A stretch of DNA of 64,000 bases, taken from NCBI RefSeq assembly GCF_007750395.1, contig NZ_CP036281.1, positions 4,487,001 to 4,551,000 of the forward strand. Direction: 5' to 3'. Position numbers and translations under genes: made by a program. This DNA is from Polystyrenella longa. Its GTDB lineage: Bacteria; Planctomycetota; Planctomycetia; Planctomycetales; Planctomycetaceae. The notes beneath the pieces were generated by a model. The model was not told where the DNA came from, did no database searches, and saw only the letters and a list, made by a program, of their open reading frames with translations. This document shows, one piece after another, positions 48,964 through 58,998 of this stretch (within the stretch, counting starts at the first letter, position 1; each line of letters starts with the position of its first letter).

Positions 48964-49962
48964 ATGCCACTCAATCTTTTGACCGACACCTTTGGTCGCC
49001 AACATAACAACCTCCGGATCAGCGTGACCGACCGCTGTAACCTCCGGTGTTTCTATTGCATGCCGGCTGACAACGTTCAGTTCATGGATCGCAAACATCT
49101 GTTGACATTCGAAGAGATCGAGCAGTTCGTTCGGATGGTCGTGAAAGTAGGCGTTAACAAAATCCGCATCACCGGGGGCGAACCACTCGTACGCAAAGAT
49201 CTGCATTTGCTCATTGCCGAGTTGCATAAAATTCCGGAACTAATAGACATCGGCATCACCACCAACGCAATGCTGCTACCCGAACAGGCTCACCTGTTAA
49301 AAGAAGCGGGCCTGAGCCGAGTTAACATTAGCCTGGATGCCCTCTCACCTGAGAAATTTAAACAGATCACCCGCCGCGAAGGTTATGAAAAAACTCTCGA
49401 AGGAATTCAGGCTGCCCAGGACGCGGGCTTTGACCCTATCAAAATCAATGCAGTCTCTGTCCGGGGCGTCACCGAGGAGGAGATTGTCCCCTTCGGAGAA
49501 TTCGCTCGAAAAACCGGGCTCGAAATTCGCTTTATCGAATTCATGCCACTCGATGCCGAAAACGCGTGGGAACGGGAAAAGGTGTTGTTTGCCCACGAAA
49601 TCATCGAGAAACTGTCCACCGAGATAATGCCACTGGAGCCAACTGGGAATAACGCCCCCACGGCTCCCGCAACGGAATTTCAATTCGCGGATGGCATTGG
49701 CAAAATCGGATTCATTTCATCTGTCTCTCGCCCCTTCTGCCAGAACTGTAATCGGTTCCGACTCACGGCTGATGGAAAAATGCGGAACTGTCTTTTCAGT
49801 CTGGAAGAGACCGACATCAAATCATTACTCCGGGCCGGTGCCTCGGAAGAAGAAGTTCTCGCGGCCGTCCGAGGCAGTATTCACGACAAAAAAGAGGGAC
49901 ACGAGATCAACACCGCCCGCTTCATTCAGCCCGATCGTCCCATGCACTCGATCGGTGGCTAG
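48964..49962 (+). CDS. moaA: GTP 3',8-cyclase
   Basis: MoaA is the radical SAM enzyme that starts molybdenum cofactor synthesis from GTP. The 332-aa protein has the radical SAM motif CNLRCFYC (Cys25, Cys29, Cys32 from ATG 48964). It also has TGGEPLVRKDL, the second cluster motif CQNCNRFRLTADGKMRNC, and the C-terminal Gly-Gly (HSIGG) needed for activity. A TTG at 48949 is less likely. moaC, mogA and moeA are not in this cluster. Confidence 0.96.
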   Translation: MPLNLLTDTFGRQHNNLRISVTDRCNLRCFYCMPADNVQFMDRKHLLTFEEIEQFVRMVVKVGVNKIRITGGEPLVRKDLHLLIAELHKIPELIDIGITTNAMLLPEQAHLLKEAGLSRVNISLDALSPEKFKQITRREGYEKTLEGIQAAQDAGFDPIKINAVSVRGVTEEEIVPFGEFARKTGLEIRFIEFMPLDAENAWEREKVLFAHEIIEKLSTEIMPLEPTGNNAPTAPATEFQFADGIGKIGFISSVSRPFCQNCNRFRLTADGKMRNCLFSLEETDIKSLLRAGASEEEVLAAVRGSIHDKKEGHEINTARFIQPDRPMHSIGG

Positions 49963-50028
49963 TGTCTTACGAGCCCCGCACGATTATCATCTCTCCTTTT
50001 CCCTTAAGTTCTCTACGCTACTAATACG

Positions 50029-51183
50029 ATGACGCTTTACTTCGACAATGCCGCGACCAGTTTCCCCAAACCGGATTCGGTTTATGACGCCATGAATCAT
50101 TACAATCGCGCTCTGGGTGTGGCCGTTGGAAGAGGGCATCATCGAGCCGCCGGAGAAGTGAATAGTCGCATCGAACGTTGCCGACAATTGGCGGCGCAGC
50201 TGTTCAATATCCCTAATCAGAAACAGATTATTTTTACCTTCAACGGAACAGACAGTCTGAACCTCGCACTGCGGGGCGTGCTCCGTCCGGGTGATCATGT
50301 CATCACGTCCGTTATGGAACACAACTCGGTTTTACGGACAGTGAAAGACCTGGAGGAACACTCGGGAGTAGAAGTCAGCTGGTTGTCCGCAGACGAGACA
50401 GGCCTCATTCAGATCGAAAAACTCAAGGCAGCCTTCCGTCCTAATACACGCCTCGTGGCCTTAATCCACGCCTCCAATGTGACTGGCACACTTCAACCCG
50501 TCGAGGAAGCGTGTTCTCTGACGAAGGAACGAGGGGCGTTGTTCCTGCTCGATGCGGCCCAAACCGCAGGACAGGTTCCTATCGATATCGCTAGCTTACC
50601 GATCGATTTTCTGGCCTGCCCTGGCCACAAAGGCCTCCTGGGGCCCCTTGGGACTGGCCTGCTCTACATCAATCCTGAGATCACCGAGCAAGTTACCAGC
50701 TTACGCACCGGCGGAACGGGTACCAACAGCGAAGAGGCCACCCAACCGACGGCTTGTCCTGAGAAATACGAATCAGGAAATCACAACGCGCCCGGTTTAC
50801 TGGGACTCACAGCCGGACTTGAGTTTTTAAAAGAACGCACCATTGCAGACATTCGAAAGCACGAAACGGAATTGATGCAGCAACTACAGGACGGCCTCTT
50901 AGAACTGCCGGGCCTGACCGTATACGGTCCTCATAGCCCCTCAGCTCGCACAGGGGTACTCAGTCTTAACCTTGAGAATTTTGACCCGCAGGATCTCAGT
51001 GTGGTTCTAGACGAGACATTCGAGATTCAGACACGCTCGGGTTACCACTGTGCTCCTGGCGCCCATCAGGTCATAGGATCATTCGAACGAGGGGGTACTC
51101 TCAGACTCAGTCCCGGACCCTTTACGACCAGCAACGACATCGAAACAGTCGTGGCCGCATTCCGGGAAATCACCTCACCGTGA
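50029..51183 (+). CDS. Class V aminotransferase, cysteine desulfurase-like
   Basis: The 384-aa PLP enzyme has HASNVTGTLQPVEEA, LLDAAQTAGQVPIDI and the PLP Lys201 in CPGHKGLLGPLGTG. A Cys341 in RSGYHCAPGAH could be the catalytic persulfide cysteine. This resembles the cysteine desulfurase family of class V enzymes, which release sulfur from cysteine. It begins 66 nt after moaA, so it may supply sulfur for MoaD thiocarboxylation, as inference from position only. A different class V activity (for example a selenocysteine lyase) is possible. Confidence 0.85.
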   Translation: MTLYFDNAATSFPKPDSVYDAMNHYNRALGVAVGRGHHRAAGEVNSRIERCRQLAAQLFNIPNQKQIIFTFNGTDSLNLALRGVLRPGDHVITSVMEHNSVLRTVKDLEEHSGVEVSWLSADETGLIQIEKLKAAFRPNTRLVALIHASNVTGTLQPVEEACSLTKERGALFLLDAAQTAGQVPIDIASLPIDFLACPGHKGLLGPLGTGLLYINPEITEQVTSLRTGGTGTNSEEATQPTACPEKYESGNHNAPGLLGLTAGLEFLKERTIADIRKHETELMQQLQDGLLELPGLTVYGPHSPSARTGVLSLNLENFDPQDLSVVLDETFEIQTRSGYHCAPGAHQVIGSFERGGTLRLSPGPFTTSNDIETVVAAFREITSP

Positions 51184-51214
51184 TGGACAGGAAATGGCCT
51201 AAAGAGTGACACGA

Positions 51215-51811
51215 TTATGCGCTGCGAGCTTCGTCGATCGGTAACATCTTCGGAATCGGGACCTGCAAACCCACTACCTGACCAAACTTTCGTTCGAGCG
51301 TACTGAATTTGAATCGCAGAAAATCAAATAGCTCGCGCGGCGGCTTCATCGCCAGATAAGCTCTGACATACTTGGCCATCAGCAGATCGTACTCTTTTTC
51401 ACTCATCGAGTGCACATAACATCTTCCGGGCAACCGACGAATGTCCCCGTTGAATTCCGGGCTGATATGGTACAACTCGTGTAAGACGGTGACCATCTTT
51501 TCAGAGAATGTCTGCTCTTGAAAGCGAGGCAGATAGAACGTGAGCATGTAGAGCATTTCGCGACGTCCCTGAAAAAGCCGTTGTGCTTTCCACCGTTGTC
51601 CCTCTCGATTTGTTTCGAGAGTTCCTCCTTCAAACCGGAGCGGTGTCAGTTTCGCCTGAAGACCCCAACTCACTTTCCGCCTGGCCTGCGCATAGGTCAC
51701 GACGATTTCATCCATGTTGATATGCTGAAAGACATCAAGTCGTTCGCAAACATCTTCACAAAGACGACGCATCGCGCCCGTGAAATCAAATCCATGCTCA
51801 TGATATTGCAT
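51215..51811 (-). CDS. Putative metallopeptidase with HExxH motif
   Basis: The 198-aa protein has the zinc-peptidase motif HELYH in VLHELYHISPEFNGDI, within a domain that lacks signal peptide and membrane segments. A short family of bacterial putative metallopeptidases shares the preceding RREMLYMLTFYLPRF segment and the downstream RCYVHS. Substrate and role are unknown. It is convergent with the aminotransferase gene, with a 31-nt gap. Confidence 0.75.
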   Translation of the reverse strand: MQYHEHGFDFTGAMRRLCEDVCERLDVFQHINMDEIVVTYAQARRKVSWGLQAKLTPLRFEGGTLETNREGQRWKAQRLFQGRREMLYMLTFYLPRFQEQTFSEKMVTVLHELYHISPEFNGDIRRLPGRCYVHSMSEKEYDLLMAKYVRAYLAMKPPRELFDFLRFKFSTLERKFGQVVGLQVPIPKMLPIDEARSA

Positions 51812-51985
51812 GCTCGAGAGATTCCTTTTCTCGAAACAAAGCCAAGTAGAACTAAGTCAGTATGTTCGTTCAAACCGAGGAACAATCTTCACATCACATC
51901 CATTAAAACCCGCTTAAGAATAGCCACTATGCAATTATAGGACCAGAGGAATGAATCGTTTCGAATTCGGGCCAGAAGTAAATAC

Positions 51986-52022
51986 CTAAAAAAACACCTG
52001 CAAACATGTTTGCAGGTGTTTT
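51986..52022 (-). terminator. Rho-independent terminator of the ribosomal protein cluster
   Basis: A 15-bp perfect stem (AAAACACCTGCAAAC / GTTTGCAGGTGTTTT) with a 2-nt apex lies 30 nt after the minus-strand rplQ stop, followed on that strand by a T run. Confidence 0.93.
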
Positions 52023-52052
52023 ATATGATCATTAGATTTTCAGACGTTCGAC

Positions 52053-52697
52053 TTACTCTTCTGTTTTCTCATCAGCTTCAGATGAAGCTTCAGGAGCTGC
52101 TTTTTCTTTGGTTGCTTTTGGTTCCGGAGTTGTTTCTTCTTCTACAACTGGTGCTTGTCGCTTCGATTTGACACGATCGTTTTCGCCAACGAACTCGATC
52201 AATGCCTGAGCACCAGAATCACCTAATCGAACTTCAGCAAGTCGGACAACACGAGTGTAGCCACCCTGTCGATCAGCGAATCGTTCGGCCAACTCATTGA
52301 AGAGAATATCAACGGCGAGATTATCGCGAAGTCGGGCAAAAGCACGGCGTCGAAGAGTCACAGAAGGAGCAATTGCCTGAGCCCATTTCTGCCACTGTTC
52401 AGAGTTACGCCATGTTTTCCATTCATCCGTATTCCGCTCAGCAGTCGTTGCATACTGAGCCGCATTGCGTTCATGTACCTGGGCTTTTTTAGCCAGAGTA
52501 ATCAGTTTTTCAATGATTGGACGCAGCTCTTTGGCTTTGGGAACGGTCGTAATGATACGTCCCTGAACCTTAGGAGTGTTTTCGGCATCTTCATCAACAC
52601 GCAATGAGCAAATCAGGCTATTAGCCATGTTGCTGAACATTGCCTTACGGTGCGGGGCGTTACGACCTAATTTACGGCCACGGAAACGGTGACGCAT
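52053..52697 (-). CDS. rplQ: 50S ribosomal protein bL17, extended
   Basis: bL17 sits near the exit tunnel of the large subunit. The N-terminus ([20 protein letters not shown]) and the later [11 protein letters not shown] and [13 protein letters not shown] are clear bL17 signatures. At 214 aa it is far longer than the 127-aa E. coli protein. There is a short insertion near 33-47, a Trp/Gln-rich insertion of about 40 residues at about 72-113, and an acidic Glu/Ala/Lys/Pro tail from about 180. It is the last gene of the cluster, before a strong terminator. Confidence 0.95.
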   Translation of the reverse strand: MRHRFRGRKLGRNAPHRKAMFSNMANSLICSLRVDEDAENTPKVQGRIITTVPKAKELRPIIEKLITLAKKAQVHERNAAQYATTAERNTDEWKTWRNSEQWQKWAQAIAPSVTLRRRAFARLRDNLAVDILFNELAERFADRQGGYTRVVRLAEVRLGDSGAQALIEFVGENDRVKSKRQAPVVEEETTPEPKATKEKAAPEASSEADEKTEE

Positions 52698-52819
52698 GGT
52701 ACTGGACTATTCTTTTCAAATGTAGTGATGAAACGACTCAAATGAACCGTGATCATAGCAATTATTTTTTAACTCAACGACAACCAAGAGAAGCTCAGTA
52801 AATACTGAACCTCAACTAT

Positions 52820-53845
52820 TTATTGACGAGGAGGAGGATTCATCGATCCCTGCGGGATTCGCATTCCCAAACGCAGGTTAATCTGATCAAGGCGGGCACG
52901 AACTTCGTGAAGTGTTGTTTCACCAAAGTTGCGAACCTGTAACAATTGATCTTCCGTTTTAGTAACCAGATCACGAACGGTGTTAATTCCCTCTGATTCA
53001 AGGCAGTTTGTTGCCCGAACAGAAAGATTCAATTCCGCCAATGATTGATTCAGCTTAGCTTCCATCTCAACATCAACAGGAGCGTAACCAGTTGCTTCCT
53101 GCATGCCTTTGAGACTACTTTCTGGAGGAAGTTCTGGACCTGGTTCTCGATAAGAGATAAACGGGTTGAGGTGTTTCCGCATAATTTTAGCGGCTTCAAC
53201 CAAAGACATCTCCGGAGAAATTGTTCCGTCCGTCCAGATTTCCATTGTCAGTTTGTCATAGTTGGTTCGCTGCCCCACTCGTGTATCGACCGTTTTGTAT
53301 CGAACTCGAGTCACGGGTGAGTAAATTGCGTCCAGCAGAATGACTCCTGATTCATTCTCCATCAAAGAACGTTCAGATGCTGGAATATAACCTCGACCAC
53401 TATCGATCGTCAGTTCCATCGACAACGGAACATCGTCAGTCATCGTAGCGATGACAAGGTCTTTATTAATGATTTCGATCTGATTGTTGGTGATGACATC
53501 AGCACCCGTAACCACACCTCGTTCATGCTTTTCAATCCGCACCACCGTACTGACTGGATTGTAGCTTTTTACGATTAAGGATTTGAGGTTCAGGCAAATT
53601 TCAGTGACGTCCTCAACCACACCAGGAATGGTAGAAAACTCATGCTGAACACCCTGAATCTTAACACGCGTAACGGCACTGCCTTCCAGACTGGAAAGTA
53701 GAATCCGACGCAAGCTGTTTCCAATAGTGACACCATAACCACGTTCGAACGGTTCGATCGAAAAGCTTCCATAAGTTGTGGAAGCACTTTCCCGATCCAA
53801 TTGAACACGATTCGGCAACTCCAGTCCGCGCCAACGAATACGCAT
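52820..53845 (-). CDS. rpoA: DNA-directed RNA polymerase subunit alpha
   Basis: The 341-aa protein has the alpha N-terminal dimerisation/assembly domain ([20 protein letters not shown]) and the C-terminal DNA- and activator-binding domain ([36 protein letters not shown]), joined by a linker near 240-260. It follows rpsK by 97 nt. rpsD, which lies between rpsK and rpoA in many bacteria, is absent here. Confidence 0.97.
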   Translation of the reverse strand: MRIRWRGLELPNRVQLDRESASTTYGSFSIEPFERGYGVTIGNSLRRILLSSLEGSAVTRVKIQGVQHEFSTIPGVVEDVTEICLNLKSLIVKSYNPVSTVVRIEKHERGVVTGADVITNNQIEIINKDLVIATMTDDVPLSMELTIDSGRGYIPASERSLMENESGVILLDAIYSPVTRVRYKTVDTRVGQRTNYDKLTMEIWTDGTISPEMSLVEAAKIMRKHLNPFISYREPGPELPPESSLKGMQEATGYAPVDVEMEAKLNQSLAELNLSVRATNCLESEGINTVRDLVTKTEDQLLQVRNFGETTLHEVRARLDQINLRLGMRIPQGSMNPPPRQ

Positions 53846-53942
53846 CTGCGATTCTCCGGTATTCTGATAAAGTAGGGTTCAGGTCGTTAGGGTGGAAGAC
53901 TCTATAGATCGAGTCGACCAACAAGGCGGCATTCGCCAGAAA

Positions 53943-54323
53943 TCAGACGCGACGTTTCTTCGGAGGACGGCAACCATTATGAGGTAGCGGAGTTACATCT
54001 TCAATCACTTTGATATTGATGCCATTTCCCTGCAATCCAGTGATCGCACTTTCGCGTCCAGAACCAGGTCCTTTGACCCGAATTTCCATTTCGCGAACAC
54101 CACATTTTGCAGCGCGTTCCGAACAGATTTCAGCAGCCTTTTGAGCCGCAAATGGCGTGCTCTTACGACTTCCTTTAAAACCAACAGTACCGGCCGATGC
54201 CCAGCAAATAACTTCGCCGTTGGTATCGGTGATCGTGACAATCGTGTTATTGAACGTTGCCTTGATATGGGCAATCGCTTTAGTAACGTGACGTCGGACT
54301 TTCTTTTTCTTCTGAACGGCCAA
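53943..54323 (-). CDS. rpsK: 30S ribosomal protein uS11
   Basis: The 126-aa protein has the uS11 core [19 protein letters not shown] and [19 protein letters not shown], and ends with the conserved [18 protein letters not shown]. It forms part of the 30S platform. The KKKKVRRHV start is the usual basic N-terminus. It lies between rpsM and rpoA. Confidence 0.97.
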   Translation of the reverse strand: MAVQKKKKVRRHVTKAIAHIKATFNNTIVTITDTNGEVICWASAGTVGFKGSRKSTPFAAQKAAEICSERAAKCGVREMEIRVKGPGSGRESAITGLQGNGINIKVIEDVTPLPHNGCRPPKKRRV

Positions 54324-54443
54324 CCCTGCACCCCTAAGTGTTTTCGTTTTTCTGGTTCAACAGAAACTTGTAATGAATGATGGAATAACGATTTCTTTAC
54401 GAAAGACTGATTCAGCAAACCACAGAGAACGATCGATTCGTCT

Positions 54444-54830
54444 CTAATGTTTCATGTCTTTCACACCCTTTTTACCTGCAACGGTCTTTTTGATACCTTT
54501 GCGAGTACGGGCATTCGTTTGTGTATTCTGACCACGAACCGGCATACCACGACGGTGTCTGACACCACGGTAGCAGGCGATACTCTTCAGTCGGGAAACG
54601 TCTTCCTGATGCTGACGTCGAAGCTGACCTTCAACAGTCTGTTCTTTGTCAAGGTGATCGTTCAATCGAGCGATCTCATCTTCCGACAATTCAACCGCCT
54701 TGCGATGCGGATCAAGTCCCAGCGTTTCGCAAATCTGAATTGCCTTAAACTGACCGATACCATACAGGTAGGACAGGGAGATGTATGTTTTTTTATTATT
54801 GGGAGTATCGACACCGAGGATACGTGGCAT
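54444..54830 (-). CDS. rpsM: 30S ribosomal protein uS13
   Basis: The 128-aa protein has the uS13 pattern: MPRILGVDTPNNKKTYISL, YGIGQFKAIQICETLG, the RLKSIACYRGVRHRRGMPVR segment and a basic C-terminal tail (TNARTRKGIKKTVAGKK). It contacts the head of the 30S and the P-site tRNA. rpmJ lies 149 nt upstream. Confidence 0.97.
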   Translation of the reverse strand: MPRILGVDTPNNKKTYISLSYLYGIGQFKAIQICETLGLDPHRKAVELSEDEIARLNDHLDKEQTVEGQLRRQHQEDVSRLKSIACYRGVRHRRGMPVRGQNTQTNARTRKGIKKTVAGKKGVKDMKH

Positions 54831-54979
54831 CTTGAATCTCTCTTAAGTGTTGTGTGCTTGAAATCTGAGGCGTTATTAAGCGAGTGCAATTGGAATAATC
54901 AATGTTTACCGCTGATAGTGTTAATCCAGTCCGGTAATCCGTTCATTGGAACCGACTCAGTGGACGATTCGAAATTTCT

Positions 54980-55096
54980 TTAACCCTGGCGTTGTTTATG
55001 ACGCGGATTAGAAGAACAGATCACATAAATTTTCCCTTTACGACGCACTACTTTGCAATGTTCGCAGATTCGTTTCACGCTGGCGCGAACTTTCAT
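54980..55096 (-). CDS. rpmJ: 50S ribosomal protein bL36
   Basis: This 38-codon gene reads [20 protein letters not shown] and ends in NPRHKQRQG. Cys11, Cys14, Cys27 and a later His give the zinc-binding form of bL36. It lies between secY and rpsM, the usual place in the spc/alpha region, but infA, adk and map are missing around it. The gene is short and easily missed; the match to the family is unambiguous. Confidence 0.96.
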   Translation of the reverse strand: MKVRASVKRICEHCKVVRRKGKIYVICSSNPRHKQRQG

Positions 55097-55385
55097 AATG
55101 TCACCCTGAATATGTAGATGAAAGACTCACACTAGGGCAAGTTTTCACCAACGTCACTGTTTGATGAACTGAAATCCTAAAATGTCATCCGGAGAGTTCT
55201 TGCGCAAAGTCAAGACCGGAAGCGAAGCATTATAGGCCTTATTTTGTATAATTCACAAGCCTGCCTTGGCTAAAAACTGGTGAATCAACAGTTTATGTAA
55301 GACCGAGAAAGGTAGCTTTTGTCAATAATGGTCCCAATTGGTCGATTACTGATCATAACTACATTCCTGATCGTAGCCTCCCTCA

Positions 55386-56762
55386 CTACCTGTCGTCTGC
55401 TTCCAGCAGACCTGAGTAGTTGTGCATAACGAGGTGGCTGTCAATTTTTTGTACAAGATCAAGAGCAACAGAAACAACAATCAGAAGTCCTGTTCCCCCA
55501 TAGAACATTGCAATTCCCACAGGGAGGTCAGCAAACAAGTTCATAATCAATGTTGGGAAGATGGCAATAACGGATAGGAAGGCCGCACCAACATAGGTGA
55601 TGCGAATCATTACTTGCTCAAGATAAGCTGCTGTCCGATTACCTGGGCGGTAACCTGGAATGAAGCTACCGTAATTCTGTAGGTTCTCTGAAATCTCTTT
55701 CGGGTTGAACATAATCGCCGTCCAGAAGTAACAGAAGAAGTAGACAAGAAAGATATAGAGAACGTTGTAAATATATCCGCTTCGGCTATTCGAAAAGACG
55801 TTAGTCAACATCGCAACCATGCTGCTCTCAGGCCAAATTGAGCCCAACCAGCTGAACATCATTGTTGGGAATAGCAACATGCTGGAAGCAAAAATGATCG
55901 GCATTACGCCGGCCTGATTAACTCGAAGTGGTAGTGACTGTCGCTGGCCACCCATCACTCGATTACCTCGAACGTGTTTAGCCGACTGTATCGGAATTCT
56001 TCGTTGACCTTGCGTGATGGCAATAACACCAACAACCACTGTCACAAATATTACCGCAAGTATGAGAAGTTCACCGACATCGAGCCCCTTGCCCGCTCCC
56101 AGTTGAACACCTTCATTAACACCTTTACTGATCAAACCCCAAGCTTCAATTGGCATACGAGCCAGAATTCCAGCCATGATTAACAGACTGATTCCGTTAC
56201 CAATACCATAAGCGTCAATTTGCTCTCCAACCCACATCAGGAACAATGTTCCAACAGTCATGGTGAGTACGCAGGCAAAGATAAAGAACGGTTCATCATA
56301 ACCAGTTTGGATCAAAGACATTCCTGATCCCATACCGCTCCTGAGCCAGTTGATCCACATATAACTTTGAACGAGACAGATCGGAATCGTCGCGTATCTT
56401 GTGTATTCATTAATTTTGCGCTGACCAGACTCGCCCTCTTTTTTCAACTGTTCCAACGGTGGATAAACACTCGTAAGGAGCTGAAAAATAATAGAGGCAG
56501 AGATGTAAGGCATAATGCCAAGGCCGAAGATTGTTGCCTGTTCAAGGTTTGAACCCGAGAACATGGAAACAATCTGCATCATTTGACCGAGACCACCCGT
56601 GTCTCCAGCCATGTTCTCTATGTTCTGCCTGAGTAATTCCTGGCTGACAATTGGAAGCGGAATCCAGGAACCAAGCCGATACACCAGCAATAAGCCGAGT
56701 GTCAACATGATCTTCCTGCGTAGTTCCGGAATCCTGAATAACAAGGTCAATTTGGAAAACAT
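55386..56762 (-). CDS. secY: Protein translocase subunit SecY
   Basis: SecY forms the protein-conducting channel of the inner membrane. The 458-aa protein has ten hydrophobic segments. Family motifs include FGLGIMPYISASIIFQLL, GIGNGISLLIM in the fifth segment, the GQRRIPIQ cytoplasmic loop and the PLRVNQAGVMPIIFASS region. ATG 56762 has AAAGGGA about 7 nt upstream; a TTG two codons earlier is not needed. It follows rplO by 89 nt; a 289-nt gap without a gene separates it from rpmJ. Confidence 0.97.
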   Translation of the reverse strand: MFSKLTLLFRIPELRRKIMLTLGLLLVYRLGSWIPLPIVSQELLRQNIENMAGDTGGLGQMMQIVSMFSGSNLEQATIFGLGIMPYISASIIFQLLTSVYPPLEQLKKEGESGQRKINEYTRYATIPICLVQSYMWINWLRSGMGSGMSLIQTGYDEPFFIFACVLTMTVGTLFLMWVGEQIDAYGIGNGISLLIMAGILARMPIEAWGLISKGVNEGVQLGAGKGLDVGELLILAVIFVTVVVGVIAITQGQRRIPIQSAKHVRGNRVMGGQRQSLPLRVNQAGVMPIIFASSMLLFPTMMFSWLGSIWPESSMVAMLTNVFSNSRSGYIYNVLYIFLVYFFCYFWTAIMFNPKEISENLQNYGSFIPGYRPGNRTAAYLEQVMIRITYVGAAFLSVIAIFPTLIMNLFADLPVGIAMFYGGTGLLIVVSVALDLVQKIDSHLVMHNYSGLLEADDR

Positions 56763-56851
56763 ATTCAAATCCCTTTGTCAGATATGATCCAGGAACACTG
56801 ATTCTGAATTAAAACTGAGAACAGATGGCACAGAGGTAAGATGCGGGGTTA

Positions 56852-57313
56852 CTAGGAGTCTAGTGATTCAATCACTTCGGCGGTCCCGCCTTTAGCAGTG
56901 ATCTGCTCTAGAGCAGTCTTAGAGAAACGATGGGCTTTCACCGATAGTTTCTTCGTAAGCTCACCTGTTCCAAGGATTTTCACTTCCTCGAACTTATTAT
57001 TAATCAGGTTTTTAGCCTTAAGAATATCAGGAGTGACTTCATCACCGTCATTGAAGCAATCTTCAAGACGAGAGAGATTCACTACACCAACCGTCGTCGC
57101 AAATCGTTTGTTATTAAAACCACGTTTGGCGATACGCTGGAATAGAGGAGTCTGCCCCCCTTCGAATCCAGTACGACGAGATGAACCTGAACGGCTGTAA
57201 TACCCGTTGTGACCACGACCGGAAGTTTTTCCATGACCAGAACCTGGACCACGGCCAATCCGTTTACGTGTTTTGTTTTTCTTAATTCCGCGATGGACGT
57301 CATCAATAATCAT
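56852..57313 (-). CDS. rplO: 50S ribosomal protein uL15
   Basis: The 153-aa protein has the Gly/Arg-rich N-terminal region ([20 protein letters not shown]) typical of uL15 and the [18 protein letters not shown] motif. Its ATG shares one base with the rpsE stop (TAATG), so the two are tightly linked. There is no room for rpmD (bL30), which usually lies between them. Confidence 0.96.
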   Translation of the reverse strand: MIIDDVHRGIKKNKTRKRIGRGPGSGHGKTSGRGHNGYYSRSGSSRRTGFEGGQTPLFQRIAKRGFNNKRFATTVGVVNLSRLEDCFNDGDEVTPDILKAKNLINNKFEEVKILGTGELTKKLSVKAHRFSKTALEQITAKGGTAEVIESLDS

Positions 57314-57801
57314 TACAGTTCAACTCCTCTCAGACGTTGAATATCTTCACGTGTGCGGAGCTGTCGCAGCGCGTCAAATGTCGCTTTAACCAAATTCAAC
57401 GGGTTAGTTGAACCGAAACTTTTGGTTAGAATATTACTGATTCCCACGGATTCAACCACTGCTCGAACACAGGCACCTGCAATGATACCTGTACCAGGCT
57501 TGGCGGGCATCAGAAGTACTTCGGATGCTCGATAACGACCGATCACGCGATGAGGAATTGTTGAGTTGATAATTGGAACTGCTTCCAGAGATTTATTTCC
57601 CTGCTTAACAGCTTTGTCAACAGCGAGTGGGACTTCAGTTGCTTTACCGTAGCCCCAACCTACTTTGCCGTTCCCGTCACCCACAACAACCAGAGCCGCA
57701 AAACTGAAACGACGACCACCTTTAACAACACAGGCACAGCGTCGAATCTGAACGACTTGTTCTTTGGATTCGGTTTTACTTTCAGTAGCCACTCGACTCA
57801 T
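57313..57801 (-). CDS. rpsE: 30S ribosomal protein uS5
   Basis: The protein (162 aa) shows uS5 features: [20 protein letters not shown] with [14 protein letters not shown], then [10 protein letters not shown] and the C-terminal [18 protein letters not shown]. uS5 affects decoding accuracy. The start is uncertain. ATG 57801 has a GGAG directly against it with no spacing; a GTG at 57792 would have that GGAG 9 nt upstream; a TTG at 57819 would be longer. Its stop overlaps the rplO start by one base. Confidence 0.95.
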   Translation of the reverse strand: MSRVATESKTESKEQVVQIRRCACVVKGGRRFSFAALVVVGDGNGKVGWGYGKATEVPLAVDKAVKQGNKSLEAVPIINSTIPHRVIGRYRASEVLLMPAKPGTGIIAGACVRAVVESVGISNILTKSFGSTNPLNLVKATFDALRQLRTREDIQRLRGVEL

Positions 57802-57867
57802 CTCCAGGTTGGAAATCAACGGTCACTATTTGACCGTCCTTATTATGTATTGGATAGTACCTGCTGA

Positions 57868-58224
57868 TTAGAACTTCAATCCACCTTCACGGGCAGCATC
57901 TGCCAAGGCAGCGATCCGACCATGGTACTTATAAGCTCCCCGGTCAAAGACAACCTTTTCAATGCCTTTTTCAGAAGCTTTCTGAGCTATTTCTTTACCG
58001 ACTGCAGCTGCTCCAACTCGATTACCAGTCAAATCAGATTTACCGAGAGTCGTACTAGCAACCAGAGTTTCACCAGCGACATCGTCGATAATTTGAGCGT
58101 AAATATGGTTGTTGCTGCGAAACACCGACAAGCGGGGTACGCCGTGCGCAGTCCGACGAATATGATTCCGAATACGGAATTTACGTCGTTTACGCATTGT
58201 ATGAATCTGTTTTTGCCGTTTCAT
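57868..58224 (-). CDS. rplR: 50S ribosomal protein uL18
   Basis: The 118-aa protein binds 5S rRNA. It has [36 protein letters not shown] and the C-terminal [20 protein letters not shown] that define uL18. It lies in the usual spc position between rplF and rpsE. Confidence 0.96.
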   Translation of the reverse strand: MKRQKQIHTMRKRRKFRIRNHIRRTAHGVPRLSVFRSNNHIYAQIIDDVAGETLVASTTLGKSDLTGNRVGAAAVGKEIAQKASEKGIEKVVFDRGAYKYHGRIAALADAAREGGLKF

Positions 58225-58357
58225 AACTGTGAACTCGACTAACTATATCTTTTTGAATCGATTCTGGGTACCGGTCGACGACAGGTTCTTTCAGAATCAT
58301 TTATCAGGGTAATTTGTACAGTTTTAAATAACAACCGAAGAACAAACACAAAAGGGA

Positions 58358-58906
58358 TTATTTACCAGCCAGAGCTTTACCCGCTTTGATGCGAACGAAT
58401 TCACCCTCGTAGCGGATACCTTTACCTTTGTAAGGTTCAGGTGGTCGAACTTTTCTGATATTAGCAGCAAACTGACCTGCTTTTTGTTTGTCAGCACTGG
58501 TGATTGTAATATGGGTTGGATCCACACATTGACAATTAACACCTTCGGGAATTGGTAACTCAATCGTGTTTGCAAACCCGACTTGCAACCGAAGAACATT
58601 ACCTTGAATCGTACCGTTGTATCCAACGCCTTTGATTTCAAGTTTACGTTCAAACAGTTCCTGGACACCCTGCACCATGTTTCCGATTAGACTTCGAGTC
58701 AATCCATGCAAAGCACGGTTTTGACGCTGGTCATTCGGTCGTGTGACAGCGATCTCCTGCTTATCAGAGTCGTAAGCGACATTCATATTAGGATGCCATG
58801 TAAAATCAAGAGACCCGTTCTTACCTTTTACAGTAATCGTGCCCTCTTTGATGTTCACATCGACGCCGTCATTGACAGCGATCGGCTTTTTTCCAATACG
58901 AGACAT
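58358..58906 (-). CDS. rplF: 50S ribosomal protein uL6
   Basis: The 182-aa protein has the uL6 start MSRIGKKPIAVNDGVDV, the two repeated alpha/beta domains, and the C-terminal PPEPYKGKGIRYEGEFVRIK with the KAGKA tail. It is near the sarcin-ricin loop and factor site. It lies 92 nt after rpsH. Confidence 0.97.
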   Translation of the reverse strand: MSRIGKKPIAVNDGVDVNIKEGTITVKGKNGSLDFTWHPNMNVAYDSDKQEIAVTRPNDQRQNRALHGLTRSLIGNMVQGVQELFERKLEIKGVGYNGTIQGNVLRLQVGFANTIELPIPEGVNCQCVDPTHITITSADKQKAGQFAANIRKVRPPEPYKGKGIRYEGEFVRIKAGKALAGK

Positions 58907-58998
58907 GGTCAGAAGTCTCCAAACCCAATTTATCTACCAGGTAATTCGTGTGTATGTAACTTAATGTAGGCTCTGAAGATCCTATTCAGAACCAGGGA

